Positions 24,808 through 33,087 are shown, numbered from the stretch's first letter. The stretch is DNA of 37,193 nucleotides from Lachnospiraceae bacterium UBA3814 (GCA_002368575.1 DFEA01000106.1:6721-43913); one strand, 5' to 3'. Notes: generated by a model not told the origin, from the sequence alone. Numbers and translations: made by a program.

Positions 24808-25849
24808 CAAAAGCCTCTCCATCCTCTTCCGGTATGATATAGGCATCCTCCGAGGCCGGTACGCTCTTTATCATTCCTTCTTCTATCTTTGCCTTTCTGA
24901 GCGCGGGGACAAAGGCAGCGTAATCCACCATGGATATGTCGAGGTCCACCTCTGTGTCTATCCCCGGGACATAGCCGGTTGAGGAATACTGCCAGATCGT
25001 ATGATCGAACAGAAAATCGTTCTCCTCATAGTACAATGCAGCCCAGAGGTCATAGTCCGAAAGCCGCTCAAACTCCATGTTCCTCCTGACCCAGTTTTCG
25101 GAGGCGTAAAACATGGGATAGTAGCCTTCCTCGCTTATCCTTTCACAGAAGGCTATTATCATATCGGTCCTCAGCTCGTCCGAGATCTCGACGGTATTTG
25201 TCCTTGCTGTTTCCTCGCTTACATACTCGGTATCAAAAACCACCGGATAGGATATCGTATAATCCTTTATCAGGTTTATAACAAAGTCCGCCTCGGCCCT
25301 GGCCTCCTCCACCGTGATCGCCTGGGTAAAGAAATAAACCCCCATGGGGATATCGTATTCGTTGCACTTTGCGGCATACTCCCTGAACCTTTCATCCATT
25401 ACAAGACCGCCCTCCGAATACCCCCTGTAGCCGCAGCGCAGAATGACAAATTCCACCGGGGACTCCTTTAAGGCCTCCCAGTCAACGTTTTTCTGGTGAT
25501 AGCTTAGGTCTATGCCAAGGTGCGAGATCTTATTCCCCTCCTCGTCATAGTAGGCCATAAAGCCGTCCTCAAGGACAAAGCCGTCGATATTCCAGGAATT
25601 ACCGGGGATCTTCCCGAAGATCCTCTTCCTTTCGGGCACATATACCGTGGTGCTCTCCTTTATGTGCTCCTTTTCGTTTTCAAGGCTTTTGATCTTTTCC
25701 TCATACCCGGCGATAAGGGAATCCCTTCTCCTTGTATCCGCTATGTGGACTATGAGCATCCCCGTTACGAGCCCCAACAGGAAAAGAGTGGCAAGGAGAG
25801 CCGCAAACAGTGTATTCGCTTTTTTTCTTTTTCTTTCATTGCTGACCAT
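24800..25849 (-). CDS. GH25 muramidase (lysozyme-like), membrane-anchored
   Basis: A 349-residue protein with a cytoplasmic Lys/Arg N-terminus, TM helix 13-35, a short coiled coil to about 65 and a GH25 domain from about 108. GH25 blocks: HLGIDLSYHQKNVDW (D114), FVILRCGYRGY, YPVVFDTEY (D206 and E208, the likely catalytic pair) and IWQYSSTGYVPGIDTEVDLD. GH25 enzymes cut the N-acetylmuramyl-beta-1,4-N-acetylglucosamine bond of peptidoglycan. The start at 25847-25849 has a weak AAGG site; upstream in-frame TTG/GTG codons are possible. It leads an overlapping operon with a GspF-like and a pilus-like gene, so local wall opening for an appendage is a natural idea (inference). Confidence 0.9.
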   Translation of the reverse strand: MVSNERKRKKANTLFAALLATLFLLGLVTGMLIVHIADTRRRDSLIAGYEEKIKSLENEKEHIKESTTVYVPERKRIFGKIPGNSWNIDGFVLEDGFMAYYDEEGNKISHLGIDLSYHQKNVDWEALKESPVEFVILRCGYRGYSEGGLVMDERFREYAAKCNEYDIPMGVYFFTQAITVEEARAEADFVINLIKDYTISYPVVFDTEYVSEETARTNTVEISDELRTDMIIAFCERISEEGYYPMFYASENWVRRNMEFERLSDYDLWAALYYEENDFLFDHTIWQYSSTGYVPGIDTEVDLDISMVDYAAFVPALRKAKIEEGMIKSVPASEDAYIIPEEDGEAFDG

Positions 25850-25914
25850 ATTGCCGCGTACCTTTTCCCTCCGAAGCACAGCCCGCCTCACTGCCGACTG
25901 TATATATACACTCA

Positions 25915-25942
25915 ATTTTAATCATTTTTATTTTATTTTCAA
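25915..25942 (-). promoter_or_regulatory. Promoter of the GH25-GspF operon
   Basis: Minus strand: TTGAAA (25937-25942), 16-base spacer, TAAAAT (25915-25920). It is back to back with the cold-shock promoter that begins at 25956 on the other strand. Confidence 0.55.
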
Positions 25943-25955
25943 TGCCCCATACCAC

Positions 25956-25984
25956 TTTACATTTGACTTTCGTTGTGCTATCAT
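25956..25984 (+). promoter_or_regulatory. Promoter of the cold-shock gene
   Basis: TTTACA (25956-25961), 17-base spacer, TATCAT (25979-25984) with an extended TGC before the -10. Predicted start near 25991, leaving a short leader of about 38 bases, unlike the long cold-responsive leader of E. coli cspA. Confidence 0.65.
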
Positions 25985-26028
25985 AGTCCAAGTGTGTTAT
26001 ATCATATTATTTTCGGAGGTTTCGTATT

Positions 26029-26229
26029 ATGAAGGGCAAAGTTAAGTGGTTTAACAATCAGAAAGGATATGGTTTCATTTCTGATGAAGAGAGTGGGCAG
26101 GATGTTTTCGTACATTATTCAGGGCTTAATATGGACGGCTTTAAGTCTCTCGATGAGGGTCAGGAGGTCGAGTACGATATAGTACAGGGTGAGAAGGGTC
26201 CTCAGGCTACAAATGTTACAAAGTTGTGA
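26029..26229 (+). CDS. cspA: Cold-shock protein, CspA family
   Basis: A 66-residue single cold-shock domain that binds single-stranded RNA and DNA and melts RNA structure. RNP1 (KGYGFI) and RNP2 (VFVHY) are intact. The second strand reads KVKWFNNQKGYGFIS, as in Csp proteins. GGAGG precedes the ATG at good spacing. It is monocistronic, with its own promoter and a terminator at 26291-26323. Codon use is A/T-richer than that of its neighbours, as often seen in highly expressed csp genes. Confidence 0.95.
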   Translation: MKGKVKWFNNQKGYGFISDEESGQDVFVHYSGLNMDGFKSLDEGQEVEYDIVQGEKGPQATNVTKL

Positions 26230-26290
26230 TCATCACCACAATTAAGTATAGATTTTGCGACGCGAATAACTTGTAAATCAGATTGCCTCT

Positions 26291-26323
26291 AAAGAGATGC
26301 ACTTAAAAGTACATCTCTTTTTT
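26291..26323 (+). terminator. Terminator of cspA, probably bidirectional
   Basis: AAAGAGATG and CATCTCTTT pair across a short loop and are followed by TTTTTTC on the plus strand. On the minus strand the stem lies 10 bases beyond the stop of the HD-GYP gene and could end that operon too, although its U-tract there is weaker. Confidence 0.8.
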
Positions 26324-26333
26324 CATGCCCTGC

Positions 26334-27494
26334 TCACCTGCCCTCTCCGAACTGGGAGGTCATCTGCTGGGACTGGTGCATAAGGCTTGCCGCCTGATTC
26401 TGCTTGACCGCCTGCTGAAGCAGCTGCTGCTGGATCTGAAGCTGAGTCTCATAAAACATCCTGTGTACCCTTGAAAAGGTATTCACCACTGCCGGGTCGA
26501 ACTGCGTCCCGGAGCCCTGAAGAATGATACTGCAGGCCTGTTCATGGGTGATGGCCTGCTTATAGGAGCGCTTGGCAGTAAGCGCGTCATAAACATCAGC
26601 CACCGCCAGTACCCTTGCAAGGAAGGGTATATTGTACCCTGACAGCCTGTCGGGATACCCGTTTCCGTCAAACCTTTCATGATGGTACCTTGCCATCTGG
26701 TACATATATATCACAAATTTATTGTCGGGAAGCAGATAGGAATACTTCTGAATGGCATCGGAGGCATAGACCGGATGGCTCTTCATGGCCATGAATTCCT
26801 CATCCGTGTATTTGCCCTCCTTCATAAGGACACTGTCCGGCACCCCCATCTTTCCCATATCATGAAGCTGGGCCGAAAGCACTATGATCTCGTAGTCTTC
26901 CTTCGGAACACCGTAATTCACTCCGCTCATGAGCATATCCTGAAGCAGTATGCCCATATAACGGGAAACGGAAACACAGTGCGTTCCCGTAAAGCCGTCC
27001 TTCTTTGACAGCAGATCCGTTATCATCCCGATAAGAAAATACTCAAGCCTTAAGGAATTCTGGGCATGGAAATTAACATTCTGCTGGAGCTGCGAAACAT
27101 AATTGTTCAGCTGCTTCTTATTGGACAGCATCTCCATCTGGATGTCTATCCGCTTCTTAAGGATGGTAGCGTTTACCGGCTTGTATACAAACTCGGTGAC
27201 CCCGAAGGCGTAGCCCTCAAGCTCCGTGGCCTCGTCTCTGCCGTCCTCGAGCATTATCACGCAGATATCCTTAAACTTCTCGTTTGATTTAAGGGCATTT
27301 ACGAAGGCAAAGCCTCCTCCCCCCGGCAGACCGAGATCCACTACAGCTATCTCGGGGATCACCGTCGCCATGGACAGCCTTCCCAGAGCCTGTTTGCTGC
27401 TGTTCATGGTAAGCACAGTATAGCTTCTCTCGAGAGCCTTCTGCATGACTCTGAGCTCGATGTCACTTTGGTTGACCAACATTACCGTATTCAT
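26334..27494 (-). CDS. HD-GYP response regulator with degenerate receiver
   Basis: A 386-residue protein: receiver domain 1-125, helical linker to 150, HD-GYP domain about 155-345 and a Gln-rich tail. HD-GYP domains hydrolyse c-di-GMP (some act on other cyclic dinucleotides). Key residues are present: H172, H211-D212 (LHDMGKMGVPD), and the HHExxDGxGYP block at 271-281 (HHERFDGNGYP). The receiver keeps D53 (VVDLGLP) and K105 (YKP), but the acidic pair is N8-Q9 (MLVNQSD) and the Thr/Ser position is glutamate (MLEDG), so normal phosphorylation is doubtful. The start codon overlaps the hisA stop (ATGA), so it is the coupled last gene of the dapA operon. Confidence 0.92.
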   Translation of the reverse strand: MNTVMLVNQSDIELRVMQKALERSYTVLTMNSSKQALGRLSMATVIPEIAVVDLGLPGGGGFAFVNALKSNEKFKDICVIMLEDGRDEATELEGYAFGVTEFVYKPVNATILKKRIDIQMEMLSNKKQLNNYVSQLQQNVNFHAQNSLRLEYFLIGMITDLLSKKDGFTGTHCVSVSRYMGILLQDMLMSGVNYGVPKEDYEIIVLSAQLHDMGKMGVPDSVLMKEGKYTDEEFMAMKSHPVYASDAIQKYSYLLPDNKFVIYMYQMARYHHERFDGNGYPDRLSGYNIPFLARVLAVADVYDALTAKRSYKQAITHEQACSIILQGSGTQFDPAVVNTFSRVHRMFYETQLQIQQQLLQQAVKQNQAASLMHQSQQMTSQFGEGR

Positions 27495-28249
27495 TGTATT
27501 ACCTCTGAGAGCTCAAGCGTCCCTCCGAAAATCCTTAGAGCGCTCCCTACCGTAAAATCAAGGGTGCCGCCCTCCTTTTTCAAGCCTTCAATATCCTCCG
27601 GAGTGCTTATCCCTCCGGCATAGGTTATGGTATAGGGAAGCCCTGACAAAAGCCTTATAAGCCGCCTGTCAAGACCAGCTCTCTTCCCCTCCACGTCCAC
27701 TCCGTGCACCAGAAATTCATCACAGAAATCCGACAGCCTTTCAAAAAGCTCCTCTCTCACCGTTTCCTCGGTGAATTTCTGCCAGCGGTCAGTAACCACG
27801 TAGTATTCGTCGTCCCTGAGACGGCAGCTTAAGTCGATCACTATCCTCTCCCTGCCGACCGCCTCTCTCAGCTTACAAAGCCTTTCTCCGCTAAGCCTTC
27901 CGTCCTCAAAAATATAAGAGGTCACTATCACATGGGAGGCTCCCTCATCAAGGAACCGGCAGGCGCTTTCCGCGGTGATCCCGCCGCCCGCCTGCATGCC
28001 TCCCCTGAAGGCATTAAGAGCCTTAAAAGCCTCTCTCTCCGAGGCTTCATATTCCTTCGTTCCCGCCCTGTTCAGGATCGCGATATGCCCGCCGTAAAGC
28101 CCATGGTCCTTATACAGCCGGGCGTAATACTCCGCTCCCCTGTCGGAAACATAATTCTCCGTGACAACCCCCTCAGACTCCTTTATCGAGCCTCCGACTA
28201 TCTGCTTTACCGCTCCGTTATGTATGTCTATACAGGGTCTGAACCGCAA
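27491..28249 (-). CDS. hisA: HisA, eukaryotic/HIS6-type ProFAR isomerase
   Basis: A 252-residue TIM barrel for step 4 of histidine synthesis (ProFAR to PRFAR). The N-terminus RFRPCIDIHNGAVKQIVGG matches the eukaryote-like HisA subfamily rather than the standard bacterial AIDL form. The first catalytic aspartate lies in CIDIHNG and the second in VIDLSCR; phosphate-binding blocks are QAGGGI and YAGGIST. The start is TTG at 28247-28249 with GGAGG 9 bases upstream. It begins 17 bases after fbp. No other his gene is in the window, so it is separated from a histidine operon. Confidence 0.92.
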   Translation of the reverse strand: MRFRPCIDIHNGAVKQIVGGSIKESEGVVTENYVSDRGAEYYARLYKDHGLYGGHIAILNRAGTKEYEASEREAFKALNAFRGGMQAGGGITAESACRFLDEGASHVIVTSYIFEDGRLSGERLCKLREAVGRERIVIDLSCRLRDDEYYVVTDRWQKFTEETVREELFERLSDFCDEFLVHGVDVEGKRAGLDRRLIRLLSGLPYTITYAGGISTPEDIEGLKKEGGTLDFTVGSALRIFGGTLELSEVIQ

Positions 28250-28266
28250 GCCCTTATTCCTCCCCG

Positions 28267-30219
28267 CTATCCCTTTTCCGATATGATTCCCTCTCTGTAG
28301 GCCTTAAGCAGCCTTTCAAGCTGGGAGATGGATTCCCTTATCTCATAGCCGGTATCGGTATCGGCCACCCTCAGCCTTAGGGAGGAGGTCTCTACGATAA
28401 AGGCATCCGAATAGATGTCAGTCTCGTTCAATATGGCGGACTCCCTTGATTCGAAGGGCTCATGCGCCGCAAGCCACAGCCCGTGTGAATTGAACACCAG
28501 CGTATAGCCCGCTATACCCGTCTTCTGCTGATAAGCCTTTGAGAAGCCGCCGTCGATGATCATAAGCTTCCCTCCGCACTTTATAGGGCTCTGCCCCTTC
28601 TTCTGCTCAACAGGGACGTGACCGTTTATAATGTGGGAAAAACGCTCATCCAGGCCGAATTCCTCAAGGATCCTTGTGATCACGCTTTCATCATTCAGAA
28701 GCTCGTAATATTTATTCTTCTTCTCCGTATGGGTTTCCTTGTCAGCGATGAAATACCTTTCAAAGGTAGTCATCCTCTCCTTGCCGAATACGGGTGAGTT
28801 AGGGCCTGCCCAGATATAATAGAGGATGTCCTGCCCCTTCCCCCGCTCCTCCTTATCCTTTGAATAAAAGCCCTTCCTCGCATAGCTTTCCAGTATGTCA
28901 TAAAGGGACTTGCCCGAGTATTCCTGCCCGAAGATCTCCACTTTTCTGAAATTTCCCTCTTCGTCAAGAGGAACACAGCCATGATATAAAAGGTTTGAAT
29001 TATATACCTTATAGAGGCTCCCCTTGGAATACAGAAAGCGGACGTGCTTTCTGAGCTTCTCACTGTTTAGGAAGGCATGGACGAGCCTGTCCATCACCTG
29101 CTCCTCCTCAGGGGTAAGCTTATACGGATCCTCCCTTGAGACAGTGGGCAGATCCATGTCGAGCATCGGATATTCCTTCCCGTAGATACTGACTGTTCCC
29201 TTATCAAAGTCTATCCTGTCGAGAAGCAGCCTGTCGTCCATCCCGAAGAAGGGATTCCTCTTTATGCACTGGCCCTCAAGCTTGAACTGGATCACGGCTA
29301 TCGCCTTATGTATCCTTGTATCCAGCTCAAGATCCTTTGTATCGTAGTCATTATTGTAGGAGATCCTGAAAATGCTGCAGTCGGAATCCTTATAGGTATT
29401 AAGCGCAAAGGTCGCAAGGGGGACCAGGTTGATGCCGTAGCCCTCCTCAAGGGTATCAAGGTTTCCGTACCTTGCGGCGATACGCAGGACCGTAGCGATG
29501 CAGACCCTGCTTCCGGAGGCCGCGCCCATCCACACTATGTCGTGATTCCCCCACTGGATATCCACCGAATGATATTCCCTCAGGGTATCCATGACTATAT
29601 GGGGCCCGGGTCCTCTGTCAAAGATATCACCTATGATATGAAGGTGATCGATGACCAGCCTTCTTATGAGGTCGCAGAGCGCGCAGATAAACTCCGGAGC
29701 CCTGTCTATCCTTATTATCGTGTGGATTATTTCATTATAATAAGCCTCCTTGTCCTCTACCTCCACCTTTTCGGTGATAAGCTCCTCTATCACATAGGCA
29801 AAGTCCTCAGGAAGCGCTTTTCTGACCTTCGATCTGGTATACTTGGAGGCCACCCGCTTTGTGATCTGAACCAGACGGTGCAGGGTGATCTTATACCAGT
29901 CCCTCAGATTCTCCTCGCTTTTTTCTATTATCTCAAGCTTTTCCCTGGGATAATATATGAGAGTCGCCAGACTCTTTTTATCCCGGATGCTTAAGGTGTT
30001 TCCGAACTCCTCATCTATCTTCCTTTTGATAGAGCCGGAGCCGTTATTAAGGACATGGATAAACTGCTCGTACTCCCCGTGAATATCCGTCATGAAATGC
30101 TCCGTCGGCTTGGGAAGATTCAATATCGACTGAAGGTTTATTATCTCCGTGGAAGCGGCAGCTATGGTCGGATACTGCCTTGCCAGGATCTTAAGATACG
30201 CAAGCTCCATGTCGTCCAT
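28267..30219 (-). CDS. fbp: Fructose-1,6-bisphosphatase class III
   Basis: A 650-residue class III FBPase, the Firmicutes form with a calcineurin-like metallophosphatase core; it hydrolyses fructose 1,6-bisphosphate in gluconeogenesis. Metal-site blocks: TDIHGEY (D45, H47), GDIFDRGP (197-204), GNHD (224-227) and, near the C-terminus, INGHVPV. Full length. The ATG at 30217-30219 is chosen for AGGAG at 7 bases; an ATG two codons upstream is also possible. It lies 21 bases after dapB and 17 before hisA. Confidence 0.95.
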   Translation of the reverse strand: MDDMELAYLKILARQYPTIAAASTEIINLQSILNLPKPTEHFMTDIHGEYEQFIHVLNNGSGSIKRKIDEEFGNTLSIRDKKSLATLIYYPREKLEIIEKSEENLRDWYKITLHRLVQITKRVASKYTRSKVRKALPEDFAYVIEELITEKVEVEDKEAYYNEIIHTIIRIDRAPEFICALCDLIRRLVIDHLHIIGDIFDRGPGPHIVMDTLREYHSVDIQWGNHDIVWMGAASGSRVCIATVLRIAARYGNLDTLEEGYGINLVPLATFALNTYKDSDCSIFRISYNNDYDTKDLELDTRIHKAIAVIQFKLEGQCIKRNPFFGMDDRLLLDRIDFDKGTVSIYGKEYPMLDMDLPTVSREDPYKLTPEEEQVMDRLVHAFLNSEKLRKHVRFLYSKGSLYKVYNSNLLYHGCVPLDEEGNFRKVEIFGQEYSGKSLYDILESYARKGFYSKDKEERGKGQDILYYIWAGPNSPVFGKERMTTFERYFIADKETHTEKKNKYYELLNDESVITRILEEFGLDERFSHIINGHVPVEQKKGQSPIKCGGKLMIIDGGFSKAYQQKTGIAGYTLVFNSHGLWLAAHEPFESRESAILNETDIYSDAFIVETSSLRLRVADTDTGYEIRESISQLERLLKAYREGIISEKG

Positions 30220-30240
30220 GATCATGCTCCTCTCCGTCCC

Positions 30241-30996
30241 TTATCCGATCACGTCAGACATGGTGTAATAGCCCGCGGCCCTGTCCTTAAGATACATGGC
30301 GGCCTTTATGGCGCCCTTTGCGAATATCGCCCTGGAATAGGCTCTGTGGCTTATGGTTATGACCTCATCCTGCCCAGCAAAGATCACGTCATGATCCCCT
30401 ACTATGGTCCCGCCTCTTACGGCGCTGATGCCTATTTCCTTATCGCTTCTCTTCTGCCGCACGCCGCTTCTGTCATAGACATAGGAAAGACCGTCTCCAC
30501 AGGCCGAATTGATGCTGTCCGCAAGGCTTAAGGCGGTCCCGCTGGGAGCGTCCAGCTTCATCCTGTGGTGCTTTTCCACTATCTCGGCATCAAACCCCGA
30601 TTCCAGCAGGACCCTGCTTATCTGGGAAAGCACCTTGTTTATCACATTTACTCCAAGGGACATGTTGGAGGACTTTAATACGGCGATCTCCTTTGAGGCC
30701 TCTGACAGCTTCTTTGTATCCTCATCGGAAAGCCCTGTAGTACATTCCACCAGGGGTATACTGTTTTTCACACAGTAATCGATCACCCCGCCCACGGCAG
30801 AAGCAATGCCGAAATCAATGACCACATCACCTTTTATATCACAATCCTTAATATCCTCAAAGACCGGAAAGTCCGAAAGCCTTCCCCCGGCAACATCAAC
30901 GCCGGCAGCTATGCCCGCATCAGGATCATCCTTGACGAGATCGGTGATCATCCTGCCCATTCTTCCGTTGCAGCCGTGCAATATTATGTTAACCAT
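30241..30996 (-). CDS. dapB: 4-hydroxy-tetrahydrodipicolinate reductase
   Basis: A 251-residue NAD(P)H-dependent reductase for the second step of the diaminopimelate/lysine branch. The dinucleotide site is ILHGCNGRMGRM, followed by the loop block ECTTGLSDED. The catalytic/substrate block EKHHRMKLDAPSGTALSLA is complete, and SVVRGG-like AVRGGTIVGDHDVIFAG is present. The ATG at 30994-30996 follows AGGAGG; an earlier in-frame start lacks support. It is 11 bases after dapA. The product feeds both lysine and peptidoglycan. Confidence 0.96.
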   Translation of the reverse strand: MVNIILHGCNGRMGRMITDLVKDDPDAGIAAGVDVAGGRLSDFPVFEDIKDCDIKGDVVIDFGIASAVGGVIDYCVKNSIPLVECTTGLSDEDTKKLSEASKEIAVLKSSNMSLGVNVINKVLSQISRVLLESGFDAEIVEKHHRMKLDAPSGTALSLADSINSACGDGLSYVYDRSGVRQKRSDKEIGISAVRGGTIVGDHDVIFAGQDEVITISHRAYSRAIFAKGAIKAAMYLKDRAAGYYTMSDVIG

Positions 30997-31007
30997 TCTT
31001 CCTCCTG

Positions 31008-31892
31008 TCAAAGAACACCGTATGCCTTCATTTCCTTCTTAAGCAGCTCCGTATGCTCCGGCTCTATCTCGCATAAGGGCCGTCTCAATACGCCTGTGTC
31101 CCTCCCCTGAAGCTCGAGCGCCTTCTTGACCGGCATAGGATTCACCTCGCAGAAGAGCGCATTGCACAGAGGGATGGCTTTGAGCTGAAGCTCTCTGCTT
31201 TTTTGCACGTCTCCCTCAAGGAAGCTTGCGCAAATATCGTGAGTCTGCCCGGGCGCTATGTTTGAAAGAACAGAAATGACGCCCAACCCTCCCAAGGACA
31301 TTATCGGCGTTATCTGATCATCGTTTCCGGAATAGAGATCTATCCTTCCGTCGGTAAGGCTCATAAGCTTTGCTATCTGCGATATGTTTCCGCTTGCTTC
31401 CTTTATTGCCACTATGGTATCAACATTTTCAAACAGGTAGGCCGCGGTCTCGGGCGCTATATTGAGCCCCGTCCTGCTCGGCACATTGTACATGATGATG
31501 GGAAGCGCAGAGCTTTCCGCCACTATCCTGTAATGCTCTATAAGGCTCTTCTGGGTTGCCTTGTTATAATAGGGCGTGACCACCAGCAGAGCGTCGGCGC
31601 CGCATCTTTCCGCTTCCTTTGAACGGAAGACCGCCTCATCCGTACAGTTGGAGCCTGCCCCCGCTATTACCGGGACCCTCTTGTTTACCACATCCACGCA
31701 GTGCTTTATCACTTCGGTATGCTCCTCATGAGTAAGGCAGGCGGACTCTCCCGTTGTTCCGCAAACAATGATGGAATCCGTCCCACCCGCTATCTGGTAT
31801 TCTATCTGTTCGGTAAACCGTTCATAATCCACCGATCCGTCCTTTTTAAAAGGTGTGCATATCGCAACCCCCGCTCCTTTAAAGATAGCCAT
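31008..31892 (-). CDS. dapA: 4-hydroxy-tetrahydrodipicolinate synthase
   Basis: A 294-residue class I aldolase that condenses pyruvate and aspartate semialdehyde. The Schiff-base lysine is K164 (VAIKEASG). Y135 (MYNVPSRTG) and T46-T47 (CGTTGES) are the proton-relay residues. AGGAGG lies before the ATG at 31890-31892. It heads the unit dapA-dapB-fbp-hisA-HD-GYP, with a near-consensus promoter at 31991-32019 and a leader of about 90 bases holding a two-part hairpin. That leader is too short for a lysine riboswitch. Confidence 0.96.
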   Translation of the reverse strand: MAIFKGAGVAICTPFKKDGSVDYERFTEQIEYQIAGGTDSIIVCGTTGESACLTHEEHTEVIKHCVDVVNKRVPVIAGAGSNCTDEAVFRSKEAERCGADALLVVTPYYNKATQKSLIEHYRIVAESSALPIIMYNVPSRTGLNIAPETAAYLFENVDTIVAIKEASGNISQIAKLMSLTDGRIDLYSGNDDQITPIMSLGGLGVISVLSNIAPGQTHDICASFLEGDVQKSRELQLKAIPLCNALFCEVNPMPVKKALELQGRDTGVLRRPLCEIEPEHTELLKKEMKAYGVL

Positions 31893-31925
31893 ACACTGTC
31901 CCTCCTGCAGTATGCCTTAAAATCT

Positions 31926-31961
31926 GTAACTGTTCAGAACCCTCCGGGTTCTTCCAGTTAC
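31926..31961 (-). promoter_or_regulatory. Two-part hairpin in the dapA leader
   Basis: Outer arms GTAACTG/CAGTTAC (7 bp) and inner arms AGAACCC/GGGTTCT (7 bp, 3-base loop), joined by a small asymmetric bulge. It spans 36 bases of the transcript and ends 33 bases before the ATG. ATTTTAAGG follows, so it is not a clear terminator. It may act as an attenuator-like or stabilising element. Confidence 0.5.
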
Positions 31962-31990
31962 GGAAGCCCCGTACAGCCCCTGACCATGAC

Positions 31991-32019
31991 ATCATAACAT
32001 CCCCAAAAGCCTGTGTCAA
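31991..32019 (-). promoter_or_regulatory. Sigma-A promoter of the dapA operon
   Basis: Minus strand: TTGACA (32014-32019), 17-base spacer, TATGAT (31991-31996). It begins 8 bases after the fructokinase stop, and no terminator is visible between the two genes, so readthrough from the kinase gene is also possible. Confidence 0.8.
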
Positions 32020-32026
32020 ACCCCGT

Positions 32027-32902
32027 TCAGCCCTCCGAAGCCGCATCAATGGCAAGCTTTATGCATCCCATGATGCCCTGATCGTCGTGAAGGCTTGCGG
32101 GAACCACATAGTTCTCCATATCCTTAAGCTCAGGAGCCTTGATATAGCCGTTAAGCTTCTTCTCAAGCTTCTCTCTCACCAGCTCAAAAAGCTGCATCTG
32201 ATGCATCACCCCGCCTCCGAGTATGATCCTCTTCGGGGACAGCACGCAGACGATGTTCATAAGTGCCTGTGCGATATATTCCGCTTCAAGCTCCCAGACC
32301 TCGTCCCTGTCGGAAAGCTCCACCGCCTTTTGACCCCATCTTTCCTCGATGGCAGGGCCTGAGGCCATTCCCTCAAAGCAGGTGTGATGGAAGGGGCAGC
32401 GGCCAGCGTAATTATCACCGCTCACTCTTTCCATTATCATATGCCCCGCCTCGGGATGCAGCATCCCGTGAAGGAGCCTGCCGCCGGCCATTACTCCCGC
32501 GCCGATCCCGGTCCCTATGGTAAAATATACAACATCGGACAGCCCCTTTGAGTCGCCGTAGGTCACCTCACCGAGCAGCGAACCGTTCACGTCGGTATCA
32601 AAGCCTATGGGAACGTTCAATTCCTTTTTAAGATACCCCACTATGTCGCAGTTCATCCAGTCGGTCTTTGGCGTTGAGGTGATGTATCCGTAGGTCGGGG
32701 ATTCCCTGTTAAGGTCTATGGGACCAAAGCAGCCTATGCCAAGTGACTCTATTTTCTTGTCCCTGAAATAATCAGCTATCGCCGGCAGTGTCTCCGCCGG
32801 AACCGTCGTTTTAATGGAAATCTGTTCAAGTATCCTTCCGTTTTCATCTCCAAGCGCGCAGACCATCTTGGTTCCGCCTGCCTCCAAAGCACCATATAGC
32901 AT
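32027..32902 (-). CDS. scrK: ROK-family fructokinase
   Basis: A 291-residue ROK sugar kinase. The N-terminal phosphate block is LEAGGTKMV, the glutamate-containing version common in ROK fructokinases. The catalytic aspartate is D104 (FDTDVNG), and TIGTGIGAGV follows. The zinc site is H154, C169, H172/H173 and C175 (EAGHMIM, RCPFHHTC). It converts fructose to fructose 6-phosphate, and possibly mannose as a side substrate. The start follows GGAGGG. With fbp in the downstream operon, both act around fructose phosphates. The promoter is at 32974-33002. Confidence 0.9.
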   Translation of the reverse strand: MLYGALEAGGTKMVCALGDENGRILEQISIKTTVPAETLPAIADYFRDKKIESLGIGCFGPIDLNRESPTYGYITSTPKTDWMNCDIVGYLKKELNVPIGFDTDVNGSLLGEVTYGDSKGLSDVVYFTIGTGIGAGVMAGGRLLHGMLHPEAGHMIMERVSGDNYAGRCPFHHTCFEGMASGPAIEERWGQKAVELSDRDEVWELEAEYIAQALMNIVCVLSPKRIILGGGVMHQMQLFELVREKLEKKLNGYIKAPELKDMENYVVPASLHDDQGIMGCIKLAIDAASEG

Positions 32903-32929
32903 AATATTACCCTCCGTATCCTGATCCGC

Positions 32930-32948
32930 TCAGCCGGGTCACGGCTGA
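32930..32948 (-). promoter_or_regulatory. Hairpin in the fructokinase leader
   Basis: Perfect 7-bp stem TCAGCCG/CGGCTGA with a 5-base loop, in the 5' leader, 28 bases before the ATG and 10-15 bases before the ribosome-binding site. It could modulate translation or be incidental. Confidence 0.4.
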
Positions 32949-32973
32949 CCGGCCGCCTTTTACAAACAGCTAC

Positions 32974-33002
32974 AGTATATCAGATATTTGTGAAGCCTTC
33001 AA
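32974..33002 (-). promoter_or_regulatory. Promoter of the fructokinase gene
   Basis: Minus strand: TTGAAG (32997-33002), 17-base spacer, TATACT (32974-32979) with an extended TGA before the -10. It is back to back with the start of the decayed ABC locus. Confidence 0.65.
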
Positions 33003-33087
33003 TGTGATTAATGCTTCATCGCCGGATCAGATAATTGTAGAAAAGTATTTCGCGTACATGTATGATATGGGCGAGGAGGATGAGGAG

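Noticed and set aside
31893..31990. Lysine riboswitch before dapA
   Set aside because: The leader is under 100 bases and shows one compound hairpin; the lysine element needs a five-helix domain of about 170 bases.
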